64,000 bases of DNA from Lewinellaceae bacterium. GTDB lineage: Bacteria > Bacteroidota > Bacteroidia > Chitinophagales > Saprospiraceae. The first letter of the stretch is position 1. Each line of letters opens with the position of its first letter. Below the pieces are notes generated by a model. The model worked only from the letters and a program-made list of their open reading frames with translations. It made no database searches and had not been told where the DNA came from. Position numbers and translations under genes: made by a program. The stretch is taken from assembly GCA_947476195.1 (NCBI GenBank), contig CANJPT010000005.1, positions 20,971-84,970 of the forward strand, given 5' to 3'. Positions 8,585 through 17,191 of the stretch are shown here, piece after piece.

Positions 8585-10162
8585 CTATTCCTTGACAAAT
8601 TTCTGTGTCTCCATTCCGATTCTAAGGATATAGCTTCCGGGCAATAGCCTTGCCGTGGATACCTGAAACACAGGTTGCAGGATCTTCTCCCGCTGAATGA
8701 TTCTGCCATGCATATCCAATACCCACATCTCTTGTCCAAGCCACTCGGTGCCTACCGAAATATTCAGGTCGCCAGGCGTTGGATTGGGATATATCTCCCA
8801 AGGCGCTGCTTCTCCATTCAACAGGATAGTCCCTACGTTCATGTTGCTGCTGGCAATGGTCTTGGAGAAATAGATATTCATCCTTCCTGTGCGGGTATCC
8901 CCCCAAAGTGTATAAAGTGTATCAGCCAAATAGGTACAACTCATAAAATCATTCCCGCTCTGGATCAGCACCGAGTCAAAAGACACAAACTGGCTACTTA
9001 GTTTCTGATTTTTGGAAAAGGTCTGCCCATTGTCACTACTCGTGGCATAATAAAAATCATAGCCTGCATTCCAGAATCCATTTGCATTGGCATCGCGTCG
9101 GTCGCGCCAGGTAACAGCCAGTTTCCCTTGTCCATTGTAAGCTGCCCATACCATATCCTGGGCTTTTCCATTGGCTACAGGGTCATCGTTCACACGTACG
9201 GGGCTGCTCCAGGTTTGTCCGCCGTTATTGCTGTGTAAAGCCAGAATATCTGCGTCTCCATTCATCATACTGGGCAAAAAGAAGGCCATTTGGTTGCTAT
9301 CGGCCGGATTTGCGAGCAAGCGATAGCCATTTTTGAAATTGGTGTCCATGGGCATGGTTGCAGCGGCCATCACAGTTGAATAGTCAAATGTTTGACCTTT
9401 ATTCTTCGAACTTGCCAGATAGAAAGCAGGAAGGGTGTTTTGACTCACGACATAACTCGGATAAACAGCGCAAAATTTCCCGTTTCGGGTGGTCGCAGGC
9501 GCGGCCATGGGCTGTGCGATCAGATTGCCCACCAGATGTGTGCCGCCATCCACGTTCGCGATGGGCGTCCAGTTGTGCCCGCCATCTGAAGAGGCCTTAA
9601 AGTAATTGCGATTGGGTGGGAAAACCCAGGGCGCTGGCTTACTCGTGATGTAAAGCGTGCCGGCATTGGGGGTGTCTGATTGGTCTACCACCAGCCAGGG
9701 GCGATCGAAGGGCCGCTTGTTTGGAACATCATAGGCATCAAAAGCTTTAGAAGGCGTATCCCAATTCAAGCCGCCATTCAGGGAGCGGGCCACATAAATA
9801 CCACCGCTGTCTGGCAATTGCCGGTAATCAATATAGGCAAGGTATAGCAATCCGTTTTTGTCGAATACCATGGATTCATCTGCAGAGCCAAAGCTCGTGC
9901 TGAAATGGGGAAGCGTTTTAACTGCACTCCATGAATTACCACCGTCAAAACTTGCACGGGTTTTGATCGCAACCCTGAACGCTCCGCCTGAAAATTTTAA
10001 ACCCATCCAGGCGGCCACCAGGTTCTGAGGGTTGGTCGGGTTGATCGCCAGATAGGGTTCGCCATCAAATACGATCCCGTTGCTGATATTGGTATTGGTT
10101 GTCTGTGATTTAGCCACATGCAACGATATGAGGAAAGACAGACAGAAGAGAAACTTATTCAT
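8585..10162 (-). CDS. Secreted Asp-box (sialidase-type) beta-propeller protein with T9SS type A sorting domain
   Basis: 525 aa. A signal peptide (MNKFLFCLSFLISLHVAKSQ) is followed by a repeat-rich domain with six Asp-box-like motifs: SFDGGNSW, SLNGGLNW, SSDGGHNW, SKNKGQTF, SNNGGQTW and SSDNGQTF. This is the pattern of six-bladed sialidase/BNR propellers. I do not see a convincing full catalytic triad set, so enzymatic sialidase activity is not claimed. The last 75 residues (YPNPTPGDLNISV, VLDMHGRII, LLPGSYILRI) are a type A T9SS C-terminal domain, so the protein should cross the outer membrane by T9SS. Single gene, divergent from the SRAP gene. Confidence 0.88.
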   Translation of the reverse strand: MNKFLFCLSFLISLHVAKSQTTNTNISNGIVFDGEPYLAINPTNPQNLVAAWMGLKFSGGAFRVAIKTRASFDGGNSWSAVKTLPHFSTSFGSADESMVFDKNGLLYLAYIDYRQLPDSGGIYVARSLNGGLNWDTPSKAFDAYDVPNKRPFDRPWLVVDQSDTPNAGTLYITSKPAPWVFPPNRNYFKASSDGGHNWTPIANVDGGTHLVGNLIAQPMAAPATTRNGKFCAVYPSYVVSQNTLPAFYLASSKNKGQTFDYSTVMAAATMPMDTNFKNGYRLLANPADSNQMAFFLPSMMNGDADILALHSNNGGQTWSSPVRVNDDPVANGKAQDMVWAAYNGQGKLAVTWRDRRDANANGFWNAGYDFYYATSSDNGQTFSKNQKLSSQFVSFDSVLIQSGNDFMSCTYLADTLYTLWGDTRTGRMNIYFSKTIASSNMNVGTILLNGEAAPWEIYPNPTPGDLNISVGTEWLGQEMWVLDMHGRIIQREKILQPVFQVSTARLLPGSYILRIGMETQKFVKE

Positions 10163-10327
10163 ACCTAATTGGGTTGTTTAAATAATCCAGGCATTTACAG
10201 CTTGTTCTAAGAACCTAAACAAGGATCAGTAGTTTAATGTGATATCCAGATTTCTAAAAATAAAGCAGCAAAGCGACAATATTATGAAAATGTTGACCTT
10301 TGTAATTCAGCCAAACCTACCATAACT

Positions 10328-11008
10328 ATGTGTGGCCGCTACGCATTCGCGCCCAAACCTAAGCAGCGCAAAGCCCTCGAAAAGACGGTAGCAGTACCGA
10401 CGGAGCTGGAACTCCGTTTAAACATTGCGCCCACGCAGGTGGCTTATGTCATTGCAAATATCCTGCCGACTCAATTACAACGCATGGAATGGGGACTCGT
10501 GCCGCATTGGAGTACCGACGGTAAAAACACAGGCAAACTGATCAACGCCAGGGCCGAAGGTATTGCAGAAAAACCCTCTTTTCGCGAGCCTATCCATTCC
10601 AAACGCTGCCTCGTACCTGCTGATAGCTTTTATGAGTGGCGTAAGTCGTCGGAGGGGCGAAAAATTCCTTATAGAATATTTCTACAAAACGAGGACCTGC
10701 TCTACCTGGCGGGTATTTGGGACGAGTGGAAACAGGGAAACAAGGTCAAGCGTACCTTTTCCATCATCACCACCACGCCCAATCTCGAAATGTCGGACTT
10801 ACACGATCGGATGCCCGTCATTTTGACAGATGCTGCATCACAACGGCTTTGGTTATCACCTTTGCCATTGAATGAAGTGCTTGCGCTGCTCCACCCGCCA
10901 GACGATGGATTACTTTCGATGTACCCTGTTTCGGAAAAACTCAATAAGGCAGGGTACGAGGGGACCCATTTGCAGGAACCGGTAGCGGAGGAACTGAGGT
11001 TATTTTGA
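10328..11008 (+). CDS. SRAP (HMCES/YedK-type) abasic-site protein
   Basis: 226 aa beginning MCGRYAF; the start is fixed because Cys2, exposed after Met removal, is the catalytic residue that links to abasic sites. Other family marks are NIAPTQ, MEWGLVPHW, NARAEGIAEKPSFREP, RCLVPADSFYEW (Glu-containing) and HDRMPVIL (catalytic His). Length is normal for the family. The protein crosslinks to and shields abasic sites in single-stranded DNA. Its closeness to the two translesion-type polymerases (12446-16963) fits a DNA-damage neighbourhood, though these genes are on the opposite strand and not co-transcribed with it. Confidence 0.95.
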   Translation: MCGRYAFAPKPKQRKALEKTVAVPTELELRLNIAPTQVAYVIANILPTQLQRMEWGLVPHWSTDGKNTGKLINARAEGIAEKPSFREPIHSKRCLVPADSFYEWRKSSEGRKIPYRIFLQNEDLLYLAGIWDEWKQGNKVKRTFSIITTTPNLEMSDLHDRMPVILTDAASQRLWLSPLPLNEVLALLHPPDDGLLSMYPVSEKLNKAGYEGTHLQEPVAEELRLF

Positions 11009-11316
11009 GCAATAAAGTGATCCTAACAGCACGAAAAGGATTAATTTTGCAGCCCATACCGCCTTGGAAACGGGTCGCGGCGGACTTTTCAACGAATCTA
11101 TCCAGGTAATTTGGCAGGAATAGAAAAAAGCAGTGGCAAACATCCTCCCCGCTATCATATCGCCTAAAGAAGCTGTCCAAACTGCCTACCGCCTGCTTCT
11201 TGAATACGAAATCGTGGTCATCATGTACAAGATCAGCAATGAAGAGGAGCATCTAAAGCAGTTTATGGACTGGAAATTGCCACTTTTTCGCAAAAAATCG
11301 ATAAAAAACTCAAAAA
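11009..11316 (+). other. 308-bp gap with coding-like relics, no intact gene
   Basis: One frame reads a plausible protein tail (ALETGRGGLFNESIQ) to a TAG at 11121, then continues in the same frame from a GTG at 11133 with helical sequence (KEAVQTAYRLLLEYEIV ... MDWKLPLF) before running into the hydrolase gene in another frame. This could be a decayed gene with an in-frame stop, but no family is recognised. Confidence 0.35.
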
Positions 11317-12237
11317 ATGCGACGAATCCTCATCAAAGCCATCGGCCTGGGGCTCAATCTATGGGGACTGCTAACTCCCCGGCTGGCTGCCAATACGATG
11401 GCGAAGACCTTCTCCAAGCCACCCAAGTATCCGCTGCGTCCAAAAGTACAGGATTTTTTAGCCATGGCCCGACAGATTCACCACGAACTTGCCGGACAAA
11501 ACATCGTGGAATACCACTGGGGCCCTACAGGAGCGCCGTTGGTATTGCTGAGTTACGGCTGGGGCGCCAACGCCGGCCGCTGGCGGCATTATGTGCCCGA
11601 ACTGATAGAGGCTGGTTACCACGTATTGGCTTACGATCCGCCCGGACACGGACTTGCCCCTTCGGGCACGTTGAACATTCCGCCCAACTCCGCAATTATC
11701 TGCGCATTACTGGAATACTACGGCCCTGCGCATGCCATCGTCGGGCATTCTTTTGGCGGCGGAAGCTACGTAAATGCCTTAAATAATCTGCCCCACAACC
11801 TACACCCACGTAGAATGGTGCTCATGGGTTCTTTCAGTTTTGCAATGGGTATTTTCCAGGTATACAAGAAATGCCTGGGAATCTGGTCGCCACTGTACAG
11901 GCGAATGATACGCGAATTCGAAAAACACAACGGAAATTCCATTGATCACTATGATTTTGCCCTGATGACCGCTGGCTTCTCACATATTGAAGGCCTGCTG
12001 GCACATGACCCCAGCGACCCCGTGACGCCCTATGCAGAATCGTGCCGCTACCACACTTTTTGGACTGGAAGTTATTTATACAGTCCATCAGAAGGCGGCC
12101 ACCACCTCGGCACAGCAGGTATCACCCGGGCTATCCTGCGATTTATCCAAAGTGGGGAAGTCCCGGCCGAAGCAGAACGGGAGGAGCAGTCTTTGGTAGC
12201 GGGACATGACTTGGGGCTGCCTTTGGTGGGGTTGTAG
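11317..12237 (+). CDS. Alpha/beta hydrolase
   Basis: 306 aa. A short N-terminal helix precedes an alpha/beta hydrolase core: oxyanion region VLLSYGWGANAGRW, then YHVLAYDPPGHGLAPSG, nucleophile elbow GHSFGGGS (Ser in GxSxG), and a late histidine region (SEGGHHLGTAG) with acidic DPSDPVTP before it. The full serine hydrolase set appears present. The Trp-Gly and Asn around the oxyanion loop resemble the esterase/lipase-like subgroup acting on small esters, but the substrate is unknown. Probably cytoplasmic: the first 25 residues are not a convincing signal peptide. A GNAT relic lies immediately downstream. Confidence 0.85.
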   Translation: MRRILIKAIGLGLNLWGLLTPRLAANTMAKTFSKPPKYPLRPKVQDFLAMARQIHHELAGQNIVEYHWGPTGAPLVLLSYGWGANAGRWRHYVPELIEAGYHVLAYDPPGHGLAPSGTLNIPPNSAIICALLEYYGPAHAIVGHSFGGGSYVNALNNLPHNLHPRRMVLMGSFSFAMGIFQVYKKCLGIWSPLYRRMIREFEKHNGNSIDHYDFALMTAGFSHIEGLLAHDPSDPVTPYAESCRYHTFWTGSYLYSPSEGGHHLGTAGITRAILRFIQSGEVPAEAEREEQSLVAGHDLGLPLVGL

Positions 12238-12240
12238 GTG

Positions 12241-12442
12241 AATCTTTTATGCACAGAACCCAGGCTTCCGAAAGCTTTGTATAGCGGTCATTCAACGGGT
12301 TCTTAAATTGGGAACCACACCAGGAACGCGGGCAGAGACTTTTTATCGCAAATCGGGTTGGATCGAGGTTGGCAGGCAGGGGAAAGGAGAAGTTAAATTT
12401 GAGATGCGTTATGAGACCTGGAAAGGAATGAAGATGCCGTAA
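12241..12442 (+). pseudogene. C-terminal fragment of a GNAT-family acetyltransferase
   Basis: The frame ending with TAA at 12440-12442 reads GTTPGTRAETFYRKSGWIEVG and then EVKFEMRYETW, the final strand-helix of a GNAT acetyltransferase (A-E-x-F-Y-x-K-x-G-W/F, x-G). No start codon or acetyl-CoA-binding loop is found upstream, so only the last 45-65 codons remain. It abuts the end of dinB on the other strand, suggesting an old deletion junction. Confidence 0.5.
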
Positions 12443-12445
12443 TAT

Positions 12446-13600
12446 TTAAGGCGGCATTTTCCCGCCTCGCCCAACCGCCCCCTTGCCAAACCGATCCCGG
12501 ATCTTATCCATCGCCTCCAACAAGCGCGATTCCTTTTCTGTATCATCAAACAGGTTGAGCTGACTGGAGCCCTGCACCAATTCACTAAAGCGAACACCCA
12601 CGAGACGGATCGCTTGGCGGCGTTCGTACAAGCGGTCGAACAAACCTACCGTGTGCTCCACCAGCGAGCCATCCTGAGCTGTGTAAGAGATCCTTGCTTG
12701 TTTGGTGAAGGTGTTGAAATCCGCATAGCGCAGTTTTACGGTGACGCAGGCCGTGAGTTTTCCAAGTGTGCGCAGTTGATAGGCCAGCTGCGCCGTTTGT
12801 TTTCGAATCTCATCGTGTAGAAAACGCATGTCAATAGTATCGGTGTGAAAGGTACGTTCGGTAGAAATAGAATCCTGCTCTCGATAAGGCACTACCGGAC
12901 TGTCGTCTTCTCCGTTGGCTTTTTTCCACATAATTAGACCGTGTTTGCCAAATTCCCGCTGCAAGAGTCGTGGAGGCACTTCGCTCAGAACCTGGCAGGT
13001 CCGCACACCCATCAAGGAAAGGCGGCGTTCAGTTTCCCTGCCAATCGAAGGGATCTTACCCACAGACAACGGAGCAAGAAAATTCTTTTCGGTGCCAGCC
13101 TGAATTAGTTTGGTCCCGTTGGGCTTGGCCTCGCTGGTGCCCACTTTCGATACCGTTTTGTTTACCGATAGCCCGAGTGAAAGGGGCAATCCCGTTTCCT
13201 TGATGATAAGCTGTCGCAATTCAGTGCTCCATTTCCAACAGCCAATGTATTTGTCCATGCCTGATAGATCAAGGTAAAACTCGTCGATCGAGGCCTGTTC
13301 ATACAAGGGTGCCTGATCTTCGATCACGGACCGCACCAGCGCAGAGTGCTTGGAATAGGTTTCCATATCGCCGCGCATTACCAAGGCGTCCGGGCATAAT
13401 TGAAGGGCCTGTCGCATAGGCATGGCCGAGCGTATGCCAAATGCGCGAGCTTCGTAACTGCAGGACGCCACCACGCCTCGGTTGCTGCTCCCGCCAATAA
13501 GCAGAGGCTTTCCACGCAGGCTGTCGTTGCGCAGCTGTTCCACCGCGACGAAAAAAGCGTCGAGGTCGAGGTGGAGGATAGAGCGATTAAAGAGGTTCAT
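12446..13600 (-). CDS. dinB: Y-family DNA polymerase IV
   Basis: 384 aa, full length for Pol IV. The palm begins ILHLDLDAFFVAVEQ (first metal Asp) and contains the second catalytic motif ASIDEFYLDLSG (Asp-Glu pair); the fingers read KPLLIGGSSNRGVVASCSYEARAFG. The helix-hairpin-helix region follows (VGKIPSIGRETERRLSLMG), then the little-finger domain with a basic strand. It copies damaged DNA with low fidelity. The dnaE gene lies upstream on the same strand, 174 bp away, so the pair may be co-regulated; no LexA-type box was identified. The usual C-terminal clamp-binding motif may be QLNLFDD, a good beta-clamp peptide (QLxLF). Confidence 0.95.
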   Translation of the reverse strand: MNLFNRSILHLDLDAFFVAVEQLRNDSLRGKPLLIGGSSNRGVVASCSYEARAFGIRSAMPMRQALQLCPDALVMRGDMETYSKHSALVRSVIEDQAPLYEQASIDEFYLDLSGMDKYIGCWKWSTELRQLIIKETGLPLSLGLSVNKTVSKVGTSEAKPNGTKLIQAGTEKNFLAPLSVGKIPSIGRETERRLSLMGVRTCQVLSEVPPRLLQREFGKHGLIMWKKANGEDDSPVVPYREQDSISTERTFHTDTIDMRFLHDEIRKQTAQLAYQLRTLGKLTACVTVKLRYADFNTFTKQARISYTAQDGSLVEHTVGLFDRLYERRQAIRLVGVRFSELVQGSSQLNLFDDTEKESRLLEAMDKIRDRFGKGAVGRGGKMPP

Positions 13601-13774
13601 GATTTACGATTGGATTTGCAATGGAGTGATTTTCGATTTTGAGGGCATAGAATACATTTGGACTAATATGGGCGAAGGTTTTCAAGAAAGTATGACATGC
13701 CCAAAAATCGTTATTTAGAGATCATTAAATCTCCTTCCAAGACCGAAGATCATGTAATCGGATATCGTAAATCC

Positions 13775-16700
13775 CTACCCTCCATATCTCCCATCCACCC
13801 GATACGCCAAACGCTCCATCTCACTCACCTCCAGACTCACAAACCCAAAGTCAGCCGTAAGCCGTCCACGGATCCGATACACTCCACGTCCCCTAAAAGG
13901 CGTTTTTTTAACCTGATCCGGAAAATGTACCGTGTCAAAAAAACGTCCCTCGATGTCAAGCCAGGTACCAAATTGCATGAGTTCGCCCTTGACGGTGCGC
14001 GTGTCTTTCCGGCAGACGTAGTAGCCTGTCATGGTAACTAGTTTATGAATATGCGCACCCATTTCACGAGCCAAGATGCCGGGAGGCTCGGCTTTGACCG
14101 TGTCTTCCAGCAACTCAAAAGGCGAACAAAGCGGAAAACCCAGCAATTCCAGTTCGTCGAAGGTCTGATCGAAAGGACCGTCTTCAAGGGTAGGCAGATG
14201 ATAGGTATCTGCCTCATCTGTAAAGAGCAAGTTGGCACCCATACCGCTTTCCGGGGTCAGCACACGGCTTTTTTCCCATAACAACTCGCTCTTTTTCAGC
14301 CCCGTAAACCGAAACGCTCCGATACGAATGAGAAGGTCCAATTGCGTTGGGGCGATATGGATGCGCCGCACAAAATCCTCCAGGGATTTAAATTCACCGA
14401 ACTCATTCCGTCGCTGCTCAAGGTCTTGTATGAGTTGCGACTCCAGTCCACGAACGTGGATCATACCGAGATAAACGTCTTTGCCCTGTATACGCGTCAG
14501 ATTCTGACTATGGTTGATGCAGGGTGCGTGAACCGTTGCACCACACATACGCGCCTCATGTACGTAAAACTCTGTACTGTAAAACCCACCAAAATTATTA
14601 ATCACCGCTACCATGAATTCCAGCGGATAATAGGTTTTTAGATACAGACTCTGGAACGATTCCACTGCGAAACTCGCCGAGTGCGCCTTACAAAATGAGT
14701 AACCGCCAAAACTTTCCAATTGCCGCCATACTTCCTTGCTGAGTTCGTCGGGATAACGCCGGGCCGCGCAGTTGTCAAAAAACTTTTGCTTCAAGCGGGC
14801 GAACGCCTCCGAGGAGCGTTTTTTGCCCGTCATCATACGCCGCATTACATCAGCCTCATCCAGCCCCAGCCCGGCAAAATGGTGCAGAATTTTCATCACA
14901 TCCTCCTGATATACCATCACACCGAAGGTTTCGGAGAGATGTTCTTTGAATACGGGATGGAGGTACTCAAAACCATTCGGTTGATGAAAACGCTGAATAT
15001 AGGCGCGCATCATGCCGGAACTGGCCACGCCTGGCCGGATAATGCTACTGGCAGCCACGAGATGTACATAGTTGTCGCAGCTAAGCCGGCGCAACAACCC
15101 GCGCATCGCCGGACTTTCGATGTAAAAACAACCCATGCACCGGCTGCTGCGCAACTGGGCACGCACCCGTTCGTCGGTCTTTAGCTTTTCCACCTCGTGT
15201 ACGTTCACCGCCTTGCCCTGGTTTTCGCGCACCAGATCCACACAGTCTTTTATGTGGCCCAAGCCCCGCTGACTCAAAATATCAAATTTGTGAAAACCCC
15301 ATTCCTCCGCTGCATACATGTCAAAATGGGTAATGGGAAAACCTTTGGGCATCATTTGCAGGGCTGTGGCATGACTCAGCGGCTTTTCGGAAATGATGAC
15401 CCCGCCGGCGTGAATGGAGAGGTAGTTGGGAAAATCTACCAGCATTTCGCCGAAGCGCAGAATATGTTTGGCCCAGGGATGGAGGACGGTTGACGGTACA
15501 CGGTCTACGGTTGACGGTACACGGTCTACGGTTGACTGTATACGGTCTACGGTTGACGGTACACGGTCTACGGTGGATGGTACACGGTCTACGGTGGATG
15601 GCGGACGAGATACGGTCGGCAATGCCACTTCCAGTGTGCCTCGTTCTTCGTCAGAGGCGGCGCCGTGTACCGTCAACCGTGTACCGTCAACCGTAGACCG
15701 TCCACCCCACTCCCAGGTGCCCGGAGTAGTAGTTTGCCAATGATCCAGAATAGCCTCAATGTCTGCTGGCGGAAGGCCAAACACCTTACCCAGTTCACGG
15801 ATCACTGCGGCGTGTTGAAAGGTGCTGTAAGTGGCGAGTAAAGCCGTGTGTTCGCGCCCATAACGTTTGAAGATATAGTCGGTCACGTCGTCGCGCTCAT
15901 CCCAGGAAAAGTCTATGTCGAAATCAGGCGGGGAACTGCGCTGCGGATTGATAAAGCGTTCAAAGTAAAGGTCAAGTTCGAGCGGCTCCACATCCGTAAT
16001 GTACAGGCAATACGCCACGATGGAATTGGCGCCGCTGCCCCGTCCTATATGATGATACCCGGCTGATTCTGCATAGCGTACAATATCCCAGGTAATGAGA
16101 AAATAGGTAGCAAAATCCATTTCACCGATCACATTCAGCTCCTTGCGCACGCGCTCCTGTGCACGACGATGATTGGGCCCGTAACGACGCTGACAGCCGT
16201 TTTCGGCGAGTTTAGTCAGTAGATTGAGGTCACCGTCCTTGGTACCCATAAATGCTCGGCGGTTGAGCTGTAGACCCGTTTCAAATTGAATACTGCAGGC
16301 ATCCAGCACGCGGCGGGTATTCTGCAAGATTTTAGGCTGGTTTTGAAAAGGCTCCAGTACCGGCGTTTCCGTCCGAAAGTACTCGTCTGCCTGAGCGATG
16401 GCAACACCTTCCAATTTGGTCACCAGCGTGTTGGCGTCCATCGCACGCAGCAGTTTATGAAGTCTGTGCCCTTCGGCATCCAGAAACGTGATGGGCTGCC
16501 AGAGCACCAGCCGCTCCGGGCGATGCCGCCAGTTGGAAAAAACCAATTTGTTCGCCTCCGATGGACGGATGCCGATCAATTCATTCGGACGAAACATCTC
16601 CAGCGGTTTTACCTCCCGGTCGTACACGACAAACACATCGTCCAGGGGTGGCGGCACGGCAGGCAGAGCTTTGCCGCTCAGGGAATGTTCCGTCAGGAAG

Positions 16701-16963
16701 GCGCAGAGCGCTGCCCAACCGGCATTGTTGCGGGCAATTCCGGTGAAAAGAAACCGGTGTTTCTCGTCGCGAAATTCAATGCCCAGCACGGGTTTGATCT
16801 TATGGGTTTTGCAGGCGCGCACAAAAGCAAGTGCCGCAGACGTGTTGTTGATGTCTGTCAGCACCAGGGTTTTCACCCCCTGCGCGGCAGCTGCCTCCAC
16901 CAATTGTTGGGGCGACAAGGTGCCATAGCGCAGGCTAAAGAAGGAGTGCGCGTTAAGGTACAT
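13775..16963 (-). CDS. DNA polymerase III alpha-type (DnaE, error-prone DnaE2-like) with repeat insertion
   Basis: 1062 aa, shorter than the main replicative DnaE (about 1150-1200). The N-terminal PHP domain is degenerate: LNAHSFFS where active forms have an H-x-H, and VLTDINN where they have DH. The palm is intact, with HHIGRGSGANSIVAYCL and the catalytic PPDFDIDFSW. The finger region (GVMVYQEDVMK, FCKAHSASFA) and C-terminal OB region follow. Between about residues 420 and 492, in the thumb, lies a low-complexity insert (STVDRVPSTVDRV...) encoded by 21-bp tandem repeats, in frame. Pairing with dinB and the reduced PHP suggest an accessory, damage-related polymerase. Start ATG at 16963 follows a good -7 box at 17074-17081. 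Confidence 0.88.
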   Translation of the reverse strand: MYLNAHSFFSLRYGTLSPQQLVEAAAAQGVKTLVLTDINNTSAALAFVRACKTHKIKPVLGIEFRDEKHRFLFTGIARNNAGWAALCAFLTEHSLSGKALPAVPPPLDDVFVVYDREVKPLEMFRPNELIGIRPSEANKLVFSNWRHRPERLVLWQPITFLDAEGHRLHKLLRAMDANTLVTKLEGVAIAQADEYFRTETPVLEPFQNQPKILQNTRRVLDACSIQFETGLQLNRRAFMGTKDGDLNLLTKLAENGCQRRYGPNHRRAQERVRKELNVIGEMDFATYFLITWDIVRYAESAGYHHIGRGSGANSIVAYCLYITDVEPLELDLYFERFINPQRSSPPDFDIDFSWDERDDVTDYIFKRYGREHTALLATYSTFQHAAVIRELGKVFGLPPADIEAILDHWQTTTPGTWEWGGRSTVDGTRLTVHGAASDEERGTLEVALPTVSRPPSTVDRVPSTVDRVPSTVDRIQSTVDRVPSTVDRVPSTVLHPWAKHILRFGEMLVDFPNYLSIHAGGVIISEKPLSHATALQMMPKGFPITHFDMYAAEEWGFHKFDILSQRGLGHIKDCVDLVRENQGKAVNVHEVEKLKTDERVRAQLRSSRCMGCFYIESPAMRGLLRRLSCDNYVHLVAASSIIRPGVASSGMMRAYIQRFHQPNGFEYLHPVFKEHLSETFGVMVYQEDVMKILHHFAGLGLDEADVMRRMMTGKKRSSEAFARLKQKFFDNCAARRYPDELSKEVWRQLESFGGYSFCKAHSASFAVESFQSLYLKTYYPLEFMVAVINNFGGFYSTEFYVHEARMCGATVHAPCINHSQNLTRIQGKDVYLGMIHVRGLESQLIQDLEQRRNEFGEFKSLEDFVRRIHIAPTQLDLLIRIGAFRFTGLKKSELLWEKSRVLTPESGMGANLLFTDEADTYHLPTLEDGPFDQTFDELELLGFPLCSPFELLEDTVKAEPPGILAREMGAHIHKLVTMTGYYVCRKDTRTVKGELMQFGTWLDIEGRFFDTVHFPDQVKKTPFRGRGVYRIRGRLTADFGFVSLEVSEMERLAYRVDGRYGG
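15486..15704. repeat. 21-bp tandem repeats plus inverted copies inside the dnaE reading frame
   Basis: About five and a half units of 21 bp run from 15486 to about 15611, each starting ACGGTTGACGGT or a close variant and ending ACACGGTCT. After about 50 bp of spacer, inverted copies (GTGTACCGTCAACCGT...) occupy about 15664-15704. All units keep the dnaE frame open. The inverted arrangement could fold into a long hairpin. Confidence 0.9.
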
Positions 16964-17073
16964 GGACCGACGCGGAGTGGTTTGAACGATGAAATGAATA
17001 GACTTGCTGCGGTGAGGATTTTCACCGGTCGAAGGCGGGCTGTTTCAGTCGCTTTTTGAAATGTAAGGCAGTG

Positions 17074-17081
17074 CAAAAGTA
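17074..17081 (-). promoter_or_regulatory. Candidate -7 element (TACTTTTG) for the DnaE-type polymerase gene
   Basis: Reads TACTTTTGC on the minus strand, identical to the -7 box of several other genes here (31842, 51139, 56141, 60373). It predicts a leader of about 100 nt. A TTG lies about 24 bp upstream, slightly far. Confidence 0.4.
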
Positions 17082-17156
17082 AACCAGATATTGGTTGGAT
17101 GCCTACAAATAAAACAAATAATTTTAAAATTAATTCTTTTCGCAGCGTTTGCGTAA

Positions 17157-17185
17157 TGAGGCGGTGACTTGGAGTCACCGCCTCA
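17157..17185 (+). repeat. REP palindrome, copy A
   Basis: Perfect 13-bp arms TGAGGCGGTGACT (17157-17169) and its complement (17173-17185) around a TGG loop. Preceded by GTAA rather than the GTAG seen before copies B and C. Sits 6 bp beyond the stop codon of the RAYT gene. Confidence 0.9.
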
Positions 17186-17191
17186 CTCGGC

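Noticed and set aside
15426..15743. Plus-strand open frames across the 21-bp repeat array
   Set aside because: They arise from the tandem repeats in antisense to dnaE, which has its catalytic motifs on the minus strand.
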